Below are positions 25,142 through 36,800 of a DNA stretch of 64,000 nt, piece after piece. Position numbers and translations under genes: made by a program. Position 1 is the stretch's first letter. Each line of letters starts with the position of its first letter. The notes below the pieces were generated by a model, which was not told where the DNA came from, made no database searches, and saw only the letters and a list, made by a program, of their open reading frames with translations. The stretch comes from Brasenia schreberi (Eukaryota > Streptophyta > Magnoliopsida > Nymphaeales > Cabombaceae): contig JAYKKT010000055.1 of NCBI GenBank assembly GCA_036023115.1, positions 9,696,001 through 9,760,000 of the forward strand, written 5' to 3'.

Positions 25142-27270
25142 TTACCTTTTATATCCAAATCAAAAACAATTCTTTTAAAAATCTTTGGTTGCACTTTTTT
25201 GTACATTTATATAAAAATGTTAGAGATAAGCTTGATGCTAGAGCGATTAAATATATTTTCCTAAGTTATTGTTCTACCCAAAAAGGATACAAATGTTATG
25301 ACACAGAGAATAGAAGATGTTATGTTATCATGGATGTGACATTTAATGAGAAAGTTTCATTTTATGAGAACAAGGACAACCAATCATTCAGTAATGATTC
25401 TCCAATATTGTTGCCGATCATGTCTTCAAGTGAAGTTCCAACAAATGAGGTGGATATTAAGGAAAACATGCAGTAAAAAGGGGTTGAATGAAAAACTTAT
25501 TCTAGAGAAGAAAAAAAAGTTATAATGAAGAGCAAGATGCTACCTTGAATCAATATCCTCACCGTGAAATAGTTCTTCCACCTCCTCAGGTAATATCTAA
25601 CACTTCTAATATTTCTTATGATATACCTATTGCATTAAGGAAAGAAAAACATGAGACTACTATATATCCATTGCATCATATGGTATCATATACTAATTTT
25701 CCAAAAGACTACTAGTTATTTGTGATGTAGAATATACTTATGTGCCAAAGAGTTTTGAAGAAGCAAACTAGAATCCCACATGGTGGACTGCTATGGATGA
25801 AAAAAATCAAAGCATTGAAACAAAATAAAATGTGGATTACTTCATACCTTCCACCAAACAGAAAAACCGTGAGTTGTAAGTGGGTATTTACTATCAAATT
25901 CAATGCAGATGGAAGCATAGAGAGGTAGAAAGCTCGATTGATTGCTAAAGGTTATATTCAATCATATGGAATTGACTATAATGAAATATTTGCTCAAGTA
26001 GCAAAAATGAATACTATATAAATTCTTCTAAGTACATATGTGAATAAGAAGTGGGAACTATGACAACTTAATGTCAAAAATGCATTTCTTTAAGGGGATC
26101 TTAATGAAGACATTTATATGAATTTACCACCAAGATACAATCAAGAAGTCTTATTGAACAAAGTATGTAAATTGAAGAAATCACTCTATGGGTTGAAACA
26201 ATCTCTTAAGGCTTGATTTGAAAAATTCAACGAAGGGGTTCTTGGCTTGAGATTCAAAAGAAGTGTAAGTGATCATACCTTATTCATAAAATAGGATAAA
26301 AGAACTATCTTATTGGTTGTACATGTGGATGATATAATTATTACAGGAGATGATATTGAAGGAATTACCTTTCTAAAGAAGAAACTATACAATTTATTCA
26401 ACTTGAAAGATTGGGAAGTTGCATTACTTTCTAGGGATTGAGATCATTAGAAAAGATAACAATTTATTCTTATGCCAAAGAAAGTATATCTTGGATTTAT
26501 TAAGAGATACCAAGATGAAAGATTGTCGTATGTGTACCAGACTAATTGAAACAAAAAAGATTCTAGTGAATACAGTGGATGACTCATATGAAGATGCGAG
26601 TAGGTACCAAATAATAGTGGAAAAACTTATATATCTCACAATTACAAGGTCAGATATCAGCTTGGCAGTGAGCTACGTAAGCAAATGGATGCATTCCCCT
26701 ACAAGACATAATATGAATTCTGTATTTTATATCATAAGATATCTAAAATCTTCTATCACTCACAGTTTGTTGTATTCACCGAATCATTCTCTAGGAATCA
26801 AAATTTATACTAATGTTGATTGGGCTGGTGCTATTGAAGATAGAAGATCTACAACAGGTTATTTACTAAGTGTGGGAGGAAATGTAGTGTCATAGAAAAG
26901 CAAGACGCAGTCAGTTGTTGCTAGATCTTGTACTAAGGCGGAATATAGAGTTATTGCATTTGGGATGTGTGAAGGCTTATGAACACTATTTCTTATGAAA
27001 GAAATTAGATTTGGAAGGAATCTTTCAGTGAAATGTTTTACAAACAATAGGACAACTTTGTAGTTTGCATCTAATCCTATATTTCACGAAACAACCAAGC
27101 ATATTGAAGTCGATTGCCATTTTATTTTAGAGAAATTATCTGTAGGGATTTTTTATCTTACACATGTGCGGTCAAAACAACAATTAGTTGATATATTGAC
27201 TAAGCCTATTACAAGTTGTTGCTTGAAGAGAAGTTTGGAAAAGTTGCGAGTTATGAGTATTCAGGTCCCA
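25142..27270 (+). pseudogene. Copia 1 integrase end, RT and RNase H relic
   Basis: The integrase C-terminal part (25189-25476) has DKLDARAIKYIFLSYCSTQK and GYKCYDTENRRCY. RT follows with NRKTVSCKWVFTIKFNADGS (about 25870-25920), [22 protein letters not shown]-like and SLYGLKQS blocks, then VVHVDDIIITGDD-like sequence (26320-26350), in which the two catalytic Asp are kept. 26419-26895 carries HYFLGIEIIRKDNNLFLCQR and DWAGAIEDRRSTTGYLLSVG (RNase H start). SCTKAEYRVIAFGMCE and TKHIEVDCHFI complete the domain to about 27260. Several in-frame stops. Confidence 0.9.
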
Positions 27271-27280
27271 ACTTAAGTGG

Positions 27281-27561
27281 GCAGATAGGGAATGAACGAA
27301 TTTATGCTCCTATTGGATCCATATCTGGTCTAATAGGAGCTCCATGGTATAACTTTTACTAAGTAGGTGCATATTAAGAATTCAAGTTAGAAACCATCAT
27401 AAAGAGAAAACCCTACACCCTAATGAAAAATGTGAAAGAGAAGAGAGAGTATAGGAAGCTGCCAAGGATGTGGCACCGACCCTCAACCCTTTGTAACTTT
27501 GATTTTTCATGATATGATTGATTATTTTTCATTATTTGCTTTGTGTGTGAGTGTCTTTACA
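27281..27561 (+). repeat. 3' LTR of Copia 1
   Basis: It is preceded by AAGTGGGCAG, a polypurine-tract-like sequence, and ends TCTTTACA, followed by AAACC, the target-site duplication. It aligns with 16943-17228 over nearly its full length, its start being slightly rearranged (ATAGGGAATGAAC). Confidence 0.9.
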
Positions 27562-27599
27562 AAACCTACCTGTCAAAACAAGCTTTTTTGCTAAAGACA

Positions 27600-30000
27600 A
27601 AAAGCTTTAGCCAATTAGCTTTTGGAGGATCCATGGATTAATAAATAGCCATTAGCAATAGGTTAGATGTTAAGTGCTTTGAATTTTTGGTAAAATGTAT
27701 CCTCCAATTTTATAGAGAATATCCTCTCTAATCTTACCATTCTTTTTTCTCATAAACAAGTAAAGAGGAGGTAGTATCTTTGTGCGGCTTCCACATTGTA
27801 CCAAAGAGGTAGGAAACTTCATTCTAGATGGAATGAGAGTTATAATGCTTGGAAACCAAATGCAAAGCTGATATAGGATATTCCTTATATAGTACACATG
27901 GTCCTCGCTCACTGATATCAAAGGGGAGAAGTCTATCCAAGGTGAGAAGCTTCCTTTGAGTTGTGATATAGAGTATAACAGTCGTACGAGAATAATAATA
28001 TTGGCACCAAATATTTTTCCATTAGAAATGAATAATCACCTCTATATCTAATTCTACTCCAAGCAAGAGAGGAAGTAAAGATCTTATTAGATCCCAAAAC
28101 TAACCGATCTAGTCCATGATCTCTAGTCACATTCCATTTTGCTAGGAATTCATTAGGAATTGCTCTCATGAATTGCTTAAGATAAGTAGTAACTTCCAAC
28201 TCACTATATAATATGTCCCTAACTATGACTTGTCTTAACTCCTTATCGAAACAAGGATCAAACCAAAATTCTACTTTCTAACCATCGCCAATATTCCAAT
28301 GCCCTTGGTTTCATAGGGTATTATTACAACCAAGCAAAATTGATTTCTAGCCCCAAGATAAATAATGTACTTTTCATGAAAACTGAAGGAGGCTATTCCT
28401 TTGGTACTTCCACTAGATTAATATAGTCTAAGTATATGAATATTTAGTTATTGTCTTCCAATTGTTTTTAGCCAACAAAGCATGATTGACTTCTTCTACA
28501 CGTTGTATGCCAAAACCACTCTTACATGATTTGCACACATTTTCCCAACCAAGTAAATGAAGATGTCACTTATAATCACTTCTACCCCAAGAAAATGTCT
28601 TTATTATAAACTCTTGTTGCTTTACCCAGCAACTTGAAGCATAGCATATGGTACAAGAGGATGGCTCCTAGAACAACTTTGGTAATCATGATATGCGCCG
28701 TTAATAAGAGAAGAGAAGATGCTCACATGTCTAGTGATTTTACATCCTGACAACAATAATAAGTTGGCATAATAAATACGAGGTTAGCTTACCGAGGAAC
28801 AAGGGAAGGTCGAGGTATTTCATACATTGCTTCACCACTCTTCATCCACTTGCCCGCTCTAGTTCTCCAATTTGAGACGAATCATATCAAATGAGATTCA
28901 AGATGATTTTTCATGACTAATACGCATACTGGATTGACTTTTGAAGTCCTAAAAGATTTTCAAGAAATTACCAATTTAGTTCTTTTTGTTTAGGAGAAAG
29001 AAAAGAGCATCATTTACAAATAAAGTATGGCTCTATTGAAATCCCTTGATGTTGATTGGAGTGACTTCATTCTTTTATGTGGCTACAACTAGTCTATTGG
29101 CAAGCATTTCCATCATGATAAAAAAGAGATACATACACAGAGATGGGATCACCTTAACTTATATTTTGAGAGTTGACGAATGTCTCTAACTTCAGGCATA
29201 GCTCATTGTAGTAGAACATGTCATAATAAGATTAATCCATCCACCAACAAATCCAAAGAGGAGTCTTTCAAAAAAAGCCAATCAAAACAATCTTAAGCTT
29301 TCATTAAATCTGTGTTGAACATAACAAAACATTTAGTGCTAAAAGTCATAGAATTGACCATTTCACGTGTTAATTGGAATACTTTATTGGATGTTGCAGT
29401 CTTTAAGAAAAGCCCTCTGATTGGCTGAAGTGATTCTGGATAGACTGGAGTTCATTTTAGCAACAATAATATTTTCAATAATTTTATATAAGAAATTGCA
29501 AAGACTAAACGGTCAATACTCAAATGCTATTGTTCGCTCCTGCTCGTTTAGGAATAAGCACTATTTTGGTTGTGTTGGCTTCTTTAAGGAGTATTAAAAA
29601 CGATTTTGATTGCTTTGCATACATCACGTCCTATAATATACCAATAAACTTAATAAAACACCTCATGAAAACTATATAGTCCTGGAGCGCTATATAACCT
29701 TAGATCAGTACTCATCTGTCATTGACTTGGAAAGAATTTCATTATCCGGATAAGTAGTCTTAGGGTCCATCATACCTCTCTAATAAGATCTATCGAGCAT
29801 CTTTTTGGTGATTAAATTCTTAAAATAGTTAGTAGCTTCATCCTCAATGCTAGTTAATGTAGAGCATTATGTTCCATGTTCGTGAATAAGTAGCTAAATG
29901 TTATTAAAGTCAATGTTTTTTTTGAATTTGGAATGACAGTAAGTTGTATTGCAATTTACTTGCAGTTTGCATTTGCTTATGCATTTTTGTTGCCGGAAAC
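27600..30000 (-). pseudogene. L1-type LINE relic
   Basis: Degraded minus-strand sequence. Near 29560 LIPKRAGANNSI resembles 'LIPKxxxPxxxxxYRPIS'. Near 29470-29350 SANQRAFLKDCNIQ resembles 'NQSAFVxGRxI'. Near 29330-29270 FNTDLMKA and CFDW match the catalytic 'KxDLxKAYDxVxW'. Near 28330-28260 HWNIGDGxKVEFWFDPC resembles the C-terminal 'W.IGNGxxIxFWxDxW' block, and the ORFs at 27933-28199 and 27670-27921 continue it. This is a different non-LTR clade from the RTE copies in this window. Confidence 0.7.
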
Positions 30001-30189
30001 ATTCAAGTTCTCTCAACTCTTGTAGTCTATCTTGAATAACAACATCCTTGTTTATTGCTTACCACATTACCCATATCCAATCGCACTTCTAGATATGTCA
30101 CCCGCCATGCTCGCATTCCATGCGATAAGGTTGGCTTAAACAAATCTTAACTTACATTAATAACTTTTATTTTAATATTTTATTTTATT

Positions 30190-30339
30190 AATCTGTGCGA
30201 TCAGTACCTGCGTCGACCCGAATCAGTTCGAACAAAACCCGCTCTTCAGTTCGCCGTCCGAAGTCTCTCTCTCTCTCTCTCTCAAACCCTAAACCCTAAC
30301 CTCTCCGGCGAGCTACGGCGGCATTCACTGACGGGGTAG
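30190..30339 (+). other. LSM4: Probable LSM4 5' UTR exon 1
   Basis: A GC-richer stretch with a CT microsatellite (about 30265-30282) and AAACCCTAAACCCTAACC, a telobox-like motif typical of plant ribosomal and RNA-metabolism gene leaders. It has no ATG and ends at a good donor (GGGTAG|GTATGT, cut after 30339). The transcription start is not visible; about 30190-30210 is a guess. Confidence 0.55.
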
Positions 30340-30728
30340 GTATGTTATTTTCTCGTGTCCGGCTGTTTTTATGAGGTAAAGTTCGAGTATCTCGTGTTTG
30401 TATTTCCGTCTCCTATTTCTAAGCAGGAGTGGCTCGTTTACGTTCGTTTAGGACCCGTGGTCATCGTGATCTTCTCTTCCTTTTACAAGGAAATTTTTGT
30501 ATTTTGATTTTTTGTTTTGAGATTCAGGGTTTAGTTGTCTCTATTTCTGAGATTATTGATGATGTCAATAAATTCGCTTGTAGAAGTTTAGGTTTTCTCG
30601 GTTTTCTGCTTTAGCGTTGTGGAATACGCTTCATGAGAAGCCTTGATTTTCCTGGAAAATTAGGTCTTGTAAATTGGGCGTTCCACTTTTTTTTTTTTTA
30701 TATGGGATATGGGATTAATAGCTTACAG

Positions 30729-30834
30729 AGCCTCCTGTCTTTCGATTCGGTGCAGCTGTTAAGAGTGAAACCAAAGGGGTCTCAGGGCACATGGGGACTT
30801 GAATATCTTTCTGAGATATCATTCTGTCAAGATG
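30729..30834 (+). other. LSM4: Probable LSM4 exon 2, start codon at its 3' end
   Basis: The acceptor is GCTTACAG after a T-run, cut at 30728. The exon ends ...GTCAAG ATG and then GTACGA, so the start codon 30832-30834 is the last codon of the exon and the donor GT is at 30835. A minimal upstream ORF, ATG GGG ACT TGA, occupies 30791-30802. Assignment rests on the need for an in-frame Met before the conserved [14 protein letters not shown] exon, which has none of its own. Confidence 0.55.
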
Positions 30835-33800
30835 GTACGATTTGCTTATTGATATTTACTGAAAATTGCTGTATAAGAGATGCTACTGACGTGCCAATTT
30901 ATGCATAAGACTGTCCTTGCGGCTTAAAAATGAAATCTTTTGCAAAAGCTTATGCATAAGATTGGGATTACGTGGGGTATTGATGGACGAAACAGTTCCT
31001 TCACATAGGTGGATCCATGATGGATGTTACTGTTTTTTGTTTTCTTTTCTGTGTGCTGTTATGGGTCAGAGAATTAGGCAATTGGACGTTGCCTTTTGCT
31101 TTAAGATGGTCAAAACTTATTGACATATTTCCTTTTTGTTTTTCAAATTTGGCATGTTCGCAGCTTCCTCTATCCCTGCTGAAGACAGCCCAGGGGCATC
31201 CCATGGTAAGATTGCTAACAGTTTCTTGTGTGAAAACTGATTTCTGTGTTGCAGTTAATTGCTACTGAAAATTTTCACCTTTCCTTTTTGGTCTGTTTAA
31301 AGCATGGTTGCCAGGTCCAACGGTTTCTGATCTGTTTTGAGCATGTGGGTGATAGAACGGTTGCAAAGAAAATTATAATATTTCTGTAGATGAATCATGA
31401 AGCAGTAGGAATGCAATAAAATGCTATTTTCAGAGAAAGGAGAGCCACATAATGTATCAAAAGATAGGAACTACCTGTTCATTGTTGTTTGAATAATTTT
31501 GGTTCTTTACTTGGTTGATGCATGGGATCTACTAGCCCTTTATGTTATCCTCTTGTAGTTTCTTTCTCGTTTTCATCCAATAGCACTTACGAAGCTGCTT
31601 TTCCTTCTGGTCAAGTCTTTGTCAGGATTATCTGTCCAAAAAACTTTTGGACATTCATGAGAATTGCAGTCAGAGTTGTTCTTTCATGGGGCACATAGCG
31701 AGGCCTTCATTGCTGATAGGTTGTGAAAAATTGATGAATTTTCTTTTTTGGCTTCCTGTGGTGCTTCTTTTACAGTTGGTGGAGCTTAAAAATGGAGAGA
31801 CATATAACGGTCATCTGGTAAACTGTGATAGCTGGATGAATATCCATCTACGTGAAGTAATTTGTACCTCAAAGGTGATGTCTTTCTGGCCATTATGAAC
31901 TTGGCATATCCCTCTTTATCTCTATCCTATTCGGCTTGTTACTTTTCTGTCTTAATTGACTGATTGGAAATGTTCTAACCTTTTCTGCAGGATGGAGATA
32001 GGTTTTGGCGAATGCCAGAGTGCTATATTCGTGGAAATACAATAAAATATCTTAGAGTGCCTGATGAGGTACGTTTTGGTTGTAATTATATGGATATGTT
32101 GCATCAAAATTTGATTTGATAGGATGAAGTTCGAAACTTTCACGTTGTAGAGGTGTAAATACAACTAGGAGAAACCATCATAAATTTGGTGTTGCATTGG
32201 AATGTAAAGATGAGCACGCTTTGACCAATATAATTTTCAATGGGCACTTCCTCTACTCAAATTGGCTCAACTTTCTTATGGATTTTAATTTCTTAAAAAT
32301 AGTTATTTTCACATATATCCCATTATGATGCTGACTTTAACGTGCTAACCATCAAACTTTAACGTGTATCGTATCGTGTATTGTTTTGGTCCATGATACG
32401 TTTCGTATCGCCTTGTATCATTTTTAATACTAAAAAATCATAAAAATTCAAAAAAAATCACGATAATTAAAAATAATACATATAATGTATAAGTTGAGTA
32501 AATATTCATCAATCACTATTCAATTTTCAATGTATAAAGCATTTAAGCAGGACATCTTTAGCAAAATTACAACTTTTATAATTAAAAAAAGAATTACATA
32601 TTGTAATCAGGATCAGCTAAATAATCTTTATCTTCTCCTCCTTGTTTAAGGTCATCACCACCTTCAGCTTCAAAATCAAAATCATCATCCCCTTGATGTT
32701 ATTGCGTCTCCTAAATTAATCCATTAAATGTCTTTTTCAATTAGGACTTAGGAGTATATTTGCTTTACTATCTTCCATAATCCACTCCTCTAAGATATCA
32801 AAATTGTCCAAACTTATTGGATCAAATTGGTTCTCCTCTCTATTTAACTTTTTTAATTGCTTGCAAGAAAGATAAGTAAATAACATTAACAATTAAATAT
32901 AATAAAACATTAAATTGATTACTTAATTAGTAACTAATCTTTTATTACCTTTTTCGGATCTAGATATTGTAAGGAATGAAAACTAGGTCATGAAGTCGCT
33001 TATGTCCAACCTGTTGTTCTTTTTTATGTGGATATGTTTAAAGACACTCCAATTCCTTTCACAACGAGTTGCACTACGGGTTTGACTCACAACTCTTATT
33101 ACAAAATCTGTCAAGTTTGGGCAATCACTTCTCAATGTATTCCACGAAACATCTAATAGAAAAAGACAAACATAAATATTTATTCTACAAGGAATATAAG
33201 ATTTAAGAAACTTAAATAGTTTACCTAGTCGCATATTTATACGATTGTGAATGACTACAGGCAAACTCATAAGTGAAAAATATTATCGTAGTTCTCATTC
33301 TCTCAATGTATAACATCTACTCTACACTCATCAAAGACCAATATGTCTATTGTAAACACCTAAATTTAAATTTTTTTTCTCAAAGTTCCCCTTTACTAGC
33401 AAAATTATGGTTGATGTTCTTTTAAGATCTTTTTCAACAAAAACACCTTAAGCAAAGCTCATTTCCAACCCAAAATTTTGTGGCAACCTCAAAATGAGGG
33501 CTAGTTCAAGGCCCACAAAAAAATTTGAATTTAGACAAAATCCAAAAAAGACCATTTTACCCTAAGGTTGTTCTAGCAAAATTTTGATGTTTCAGGGTAT
33601 TTCTTTCAAAGAAAGGGTTGTAAAAGTTAAAAAGGGGCATTTGGAATCAAAATAAGTTCTAACTGCAAAACATTTGTAAAATCACCATTTCACTCCTACG
33701 AAATATTGAAATTAAAAAATGAAAAAATGAAAAAATAGAATAACCAGGCCTAAAACATGGAGAAAGAAGCAGGACCTTAGGAAACGAGATGACTCAAGTT

Positions 33801-36800
33801 CGGCGACAACTCAAGTCTACTCGAAGGGCGTAAAGTGAAAAGACCGAAATACCTCGACCAAGAGCGATCCTACACCAAGCAACCCTACACCTATCAAAAG
33901 GTTAAAGCGATCTAGAAAAGTTAAAGAGATCAGCCCAAGGAGCAAAAAACCATTCACTATAACAACCATTTTGTGAAATATCATTGCAAATGAGATTCAT
34001 CCTAGTCCGAAAGCATAAAAAGAGAGGATCATGGGTTACAGGAATCCACCACTTTCGTACTACACATATTGGCACAAATGCTCCATCTTGTTGGATGCTA
34101 AAATTACATAGTTGAATATTGTATGTTGTTCCTTCACTATAATGTGAGGGTTATTCAATGTCTCTCTGCATGTTTCTATGGTTAGCAACCTTCTTTACAC
34201 ATCTTGAATAACACTGGAGCAAATGTTGGAAGCTAATTTTTTCAGTTCCTTTTCGTGTGGAAAAGTTACTTTTGCAAATTTTCCTCATCCTGGAGTACAA
34301 CACCGAGTTGTTAGCTTTGTTGTAGTGGACTTTGGCCACCAAGCACAGAAGGTTACTTTGAGAGATCTGTCGATCAAGGCCTCCTCAAGCTCTAAAAATC
34401 GGTTTTCTCTTAAATCACTATCTCAAGCTCAAGGAGATAGAATCACCTTTCTAGAAAAAGAGTTTGAGTTATAAATTGAAAGAGAGATTGTTGCCTAAGT
34501 TAAGAAACCGATGCAGTCGAGTCATGCCATTCCCATGAGAAACAACCTCGGGCATATAGGAACCATTCTCGAAGAACCAAACCAACATCAGAATTCGATG
34601 AAGAATATAAGCCCACAAAAGTAGCAAGTGTTAGGATTGAGCCATCTCTTTCTAACCCCACCAGCCATTCGCTTCCTAATATCCCTTCGTCTACTAAAAA
34701 TCCAAAAAAAATATATATTTGAAAAAACAAAAAACATTTAAAAATATTCAAAAATCAAAGATAATTGAAAATCTAAAAATTGCCAATGATGAAAGTGATA
34801 AAATTGAAAGTGAAAATTTAAAAAAGAACAAAGGAAAAGGAGTCTATATTCCTAGGCACACATGTGGAGAGAGGCATGGGGTCGTCTTTACAAGTCATCC
34901 CATAATTTTCAAAAACACGCTTCGATGGGTTCCACTTCACACACTTTAGAGGTTTCTTCTCCCGAGGAAACAAGCACACAGGAGAATGAGTATTGCATGA
35001 GTCTAGTTTTGAAGGATGAAGCTCGAAACCTAGCAAAACAAAGGGAGCTCGAAGCCATGCATGAGCTAGAATCGCCTCAACACAGAAATTTGCTTTCACC
35101 ATGAGAATGTAGTCAAACTTGAAAAATGTATGCTTAAAACTCATTCCTCCCAAAACTTCCCACTTGATCTTCTCCTTGTTAGTGTTGGATTGATAGATCG
35201 TTCACATGCATTTCATGCATTAAATCACCCTTATGCACCCACAATGTACCGAAAGATGTGGATTTCCAAAGTGCATCAAAAGTCATGTTAATAATATTTT
35301 TTGTTCTTATGTGGATTTAAAACTTTGCTTACAAAAATGTGTGTGAGCGTGTCGGTAAGTTTACTAAAACATGAAAAAGAGATTTATCTGACTATTCAAC
35401 GATTGTGGGAAAGTAGGTTCTTATCGACGTAGGCTTTCTTGAACAGGCATTCAAGGGTTAGCCTAGACACTTAGGAAGGGTGATTTTGAAATTGAGGAGT
35501 TTTCCTAAAACAATTTTGATTCGAAACAACCTTTTTTAAAGTGACAACGATGTCACTTGGGCAAATCAGATTTAGTTCTACGAAAACAGAATTGGTTCTG
35601 TTTTACAACGTGAAAGCTTGTATTTTCTAGAAGTTCTTATTGGTGTTCAAAAGTCTAGAAAATGTTAGAAGCTTTCCCTATCTGTGACTGCCCCTATCTG
35701 GGTGAAACCAACCTCAGCCTAAACCTTGCAAAGGTACGATGTGGCTATCCCCTTAGAGAGAATAAACAAACCTATACTCTTGACTTGCTAACTAACAACT
35801 ACTTCATATACATACACCTTTCAACTACTATCCCTGAACTTCGTTCAGTTTGCGCTATTGTAACGCTTTAAAAACCTGAGAAAAGCTTCTAACCGAGTGC
35901 TATTTTGGATAATATCTATGACTGAGATTTAGGGTCTCAGTAAAATACTCGTATCTCTGTACGTATGCTTCTAATTTTTATGAAACTTATCAATTTGGAA
36001 AACTATGGATGTTAGCTTTCAAATAATGTTATTCTTAAGGAATTTGGATTCTTACAGATCGAGTTATGATAGTTTTACTGAACATCTATTGTGAGATTTT
36101 TTATCACAGACATGTTCAGTTTCGAGTTGAGTTTGGTCTTTGTTGATATTTTTACCAACCTCACTTGTGTCCAAAATTTATGAGAATTTTACCGGATATT
36201 GGCCTGCATGCATATCACGCACGGACAAAATTTGACAATATTTTGCTTAGAGATGATAGCTGAAAAATTTAGAGACCATATAAGGTTTGTGCATTATGCT
36301 GAAATCTACATAATTTTTCTTATAGAAAATAATGATGTATCCGATTAGAATCTTAATGATCTAGTGATCATTTAAAGAATTTTGTTGAGGACTTATGCTC
36401 GGTCGGGGAGGAATTCATCTACGTATAGATCCCTGGGGCATCTCTCTTGAGGAGAATTGATCTCTTGGAAAATATATGCGATCATAGCCTAATGCCCTCT
36501 CGTAACACAAACTTATGGGTGATTAATCTACCATAAGAGTGATTACATTCTCATGTCATCGTTTGTAAATATGACAGTTATGTACCTAGCAATCAATACA
36601 CCGAAGAAATGGGAGAAGGGATGATATAATACATTAGAACATAACAGATAAGAACGTATAAGATATAGAGTATATTGAGTTAGAAGAAATGAAATCTTGC
36701 GAAAATAGTGGATTCCTCTATCCCATCATCCTCTCTTTTTGTATTTTCGGACTGAGATGACCCTCCTATGTAAATGATATTCCACGAAATGGTTGTTATT

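Larger units (their letters stand above)
16943..27561 (+). mobile_element. Copia retrotransposon 1, full length, nested host
   Basis: It is bounded by two similar LTRs (16943-17228 and about 27281-27561) and a perfect 5-bp duplication AAACC (16938-16942 and 27562-27566). Order gag, protease remnant, integrase, RT, RNase H: the Ty1/Copia order. The primer-binding motif follows the left LTR. An RTE LINE (about 19520-25140) splits it between the integrase core and the integrase C-terminal region. Without the LINE and the solo LTR inside it, the element would be about 5 kb, the usual Copia size. All frames carry stops. Confidence 0.9.

Noticed and set aside
31017..31268. ORF (+) starting MMDVTVFCF that runs into the LSM4 exon [10 protein letters not shown]
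   Set aside because: It reads through intron sequence and past the exon donor at 31206; only 31164-31205 is conserved. A retained-intron start remains possible but is not needed.
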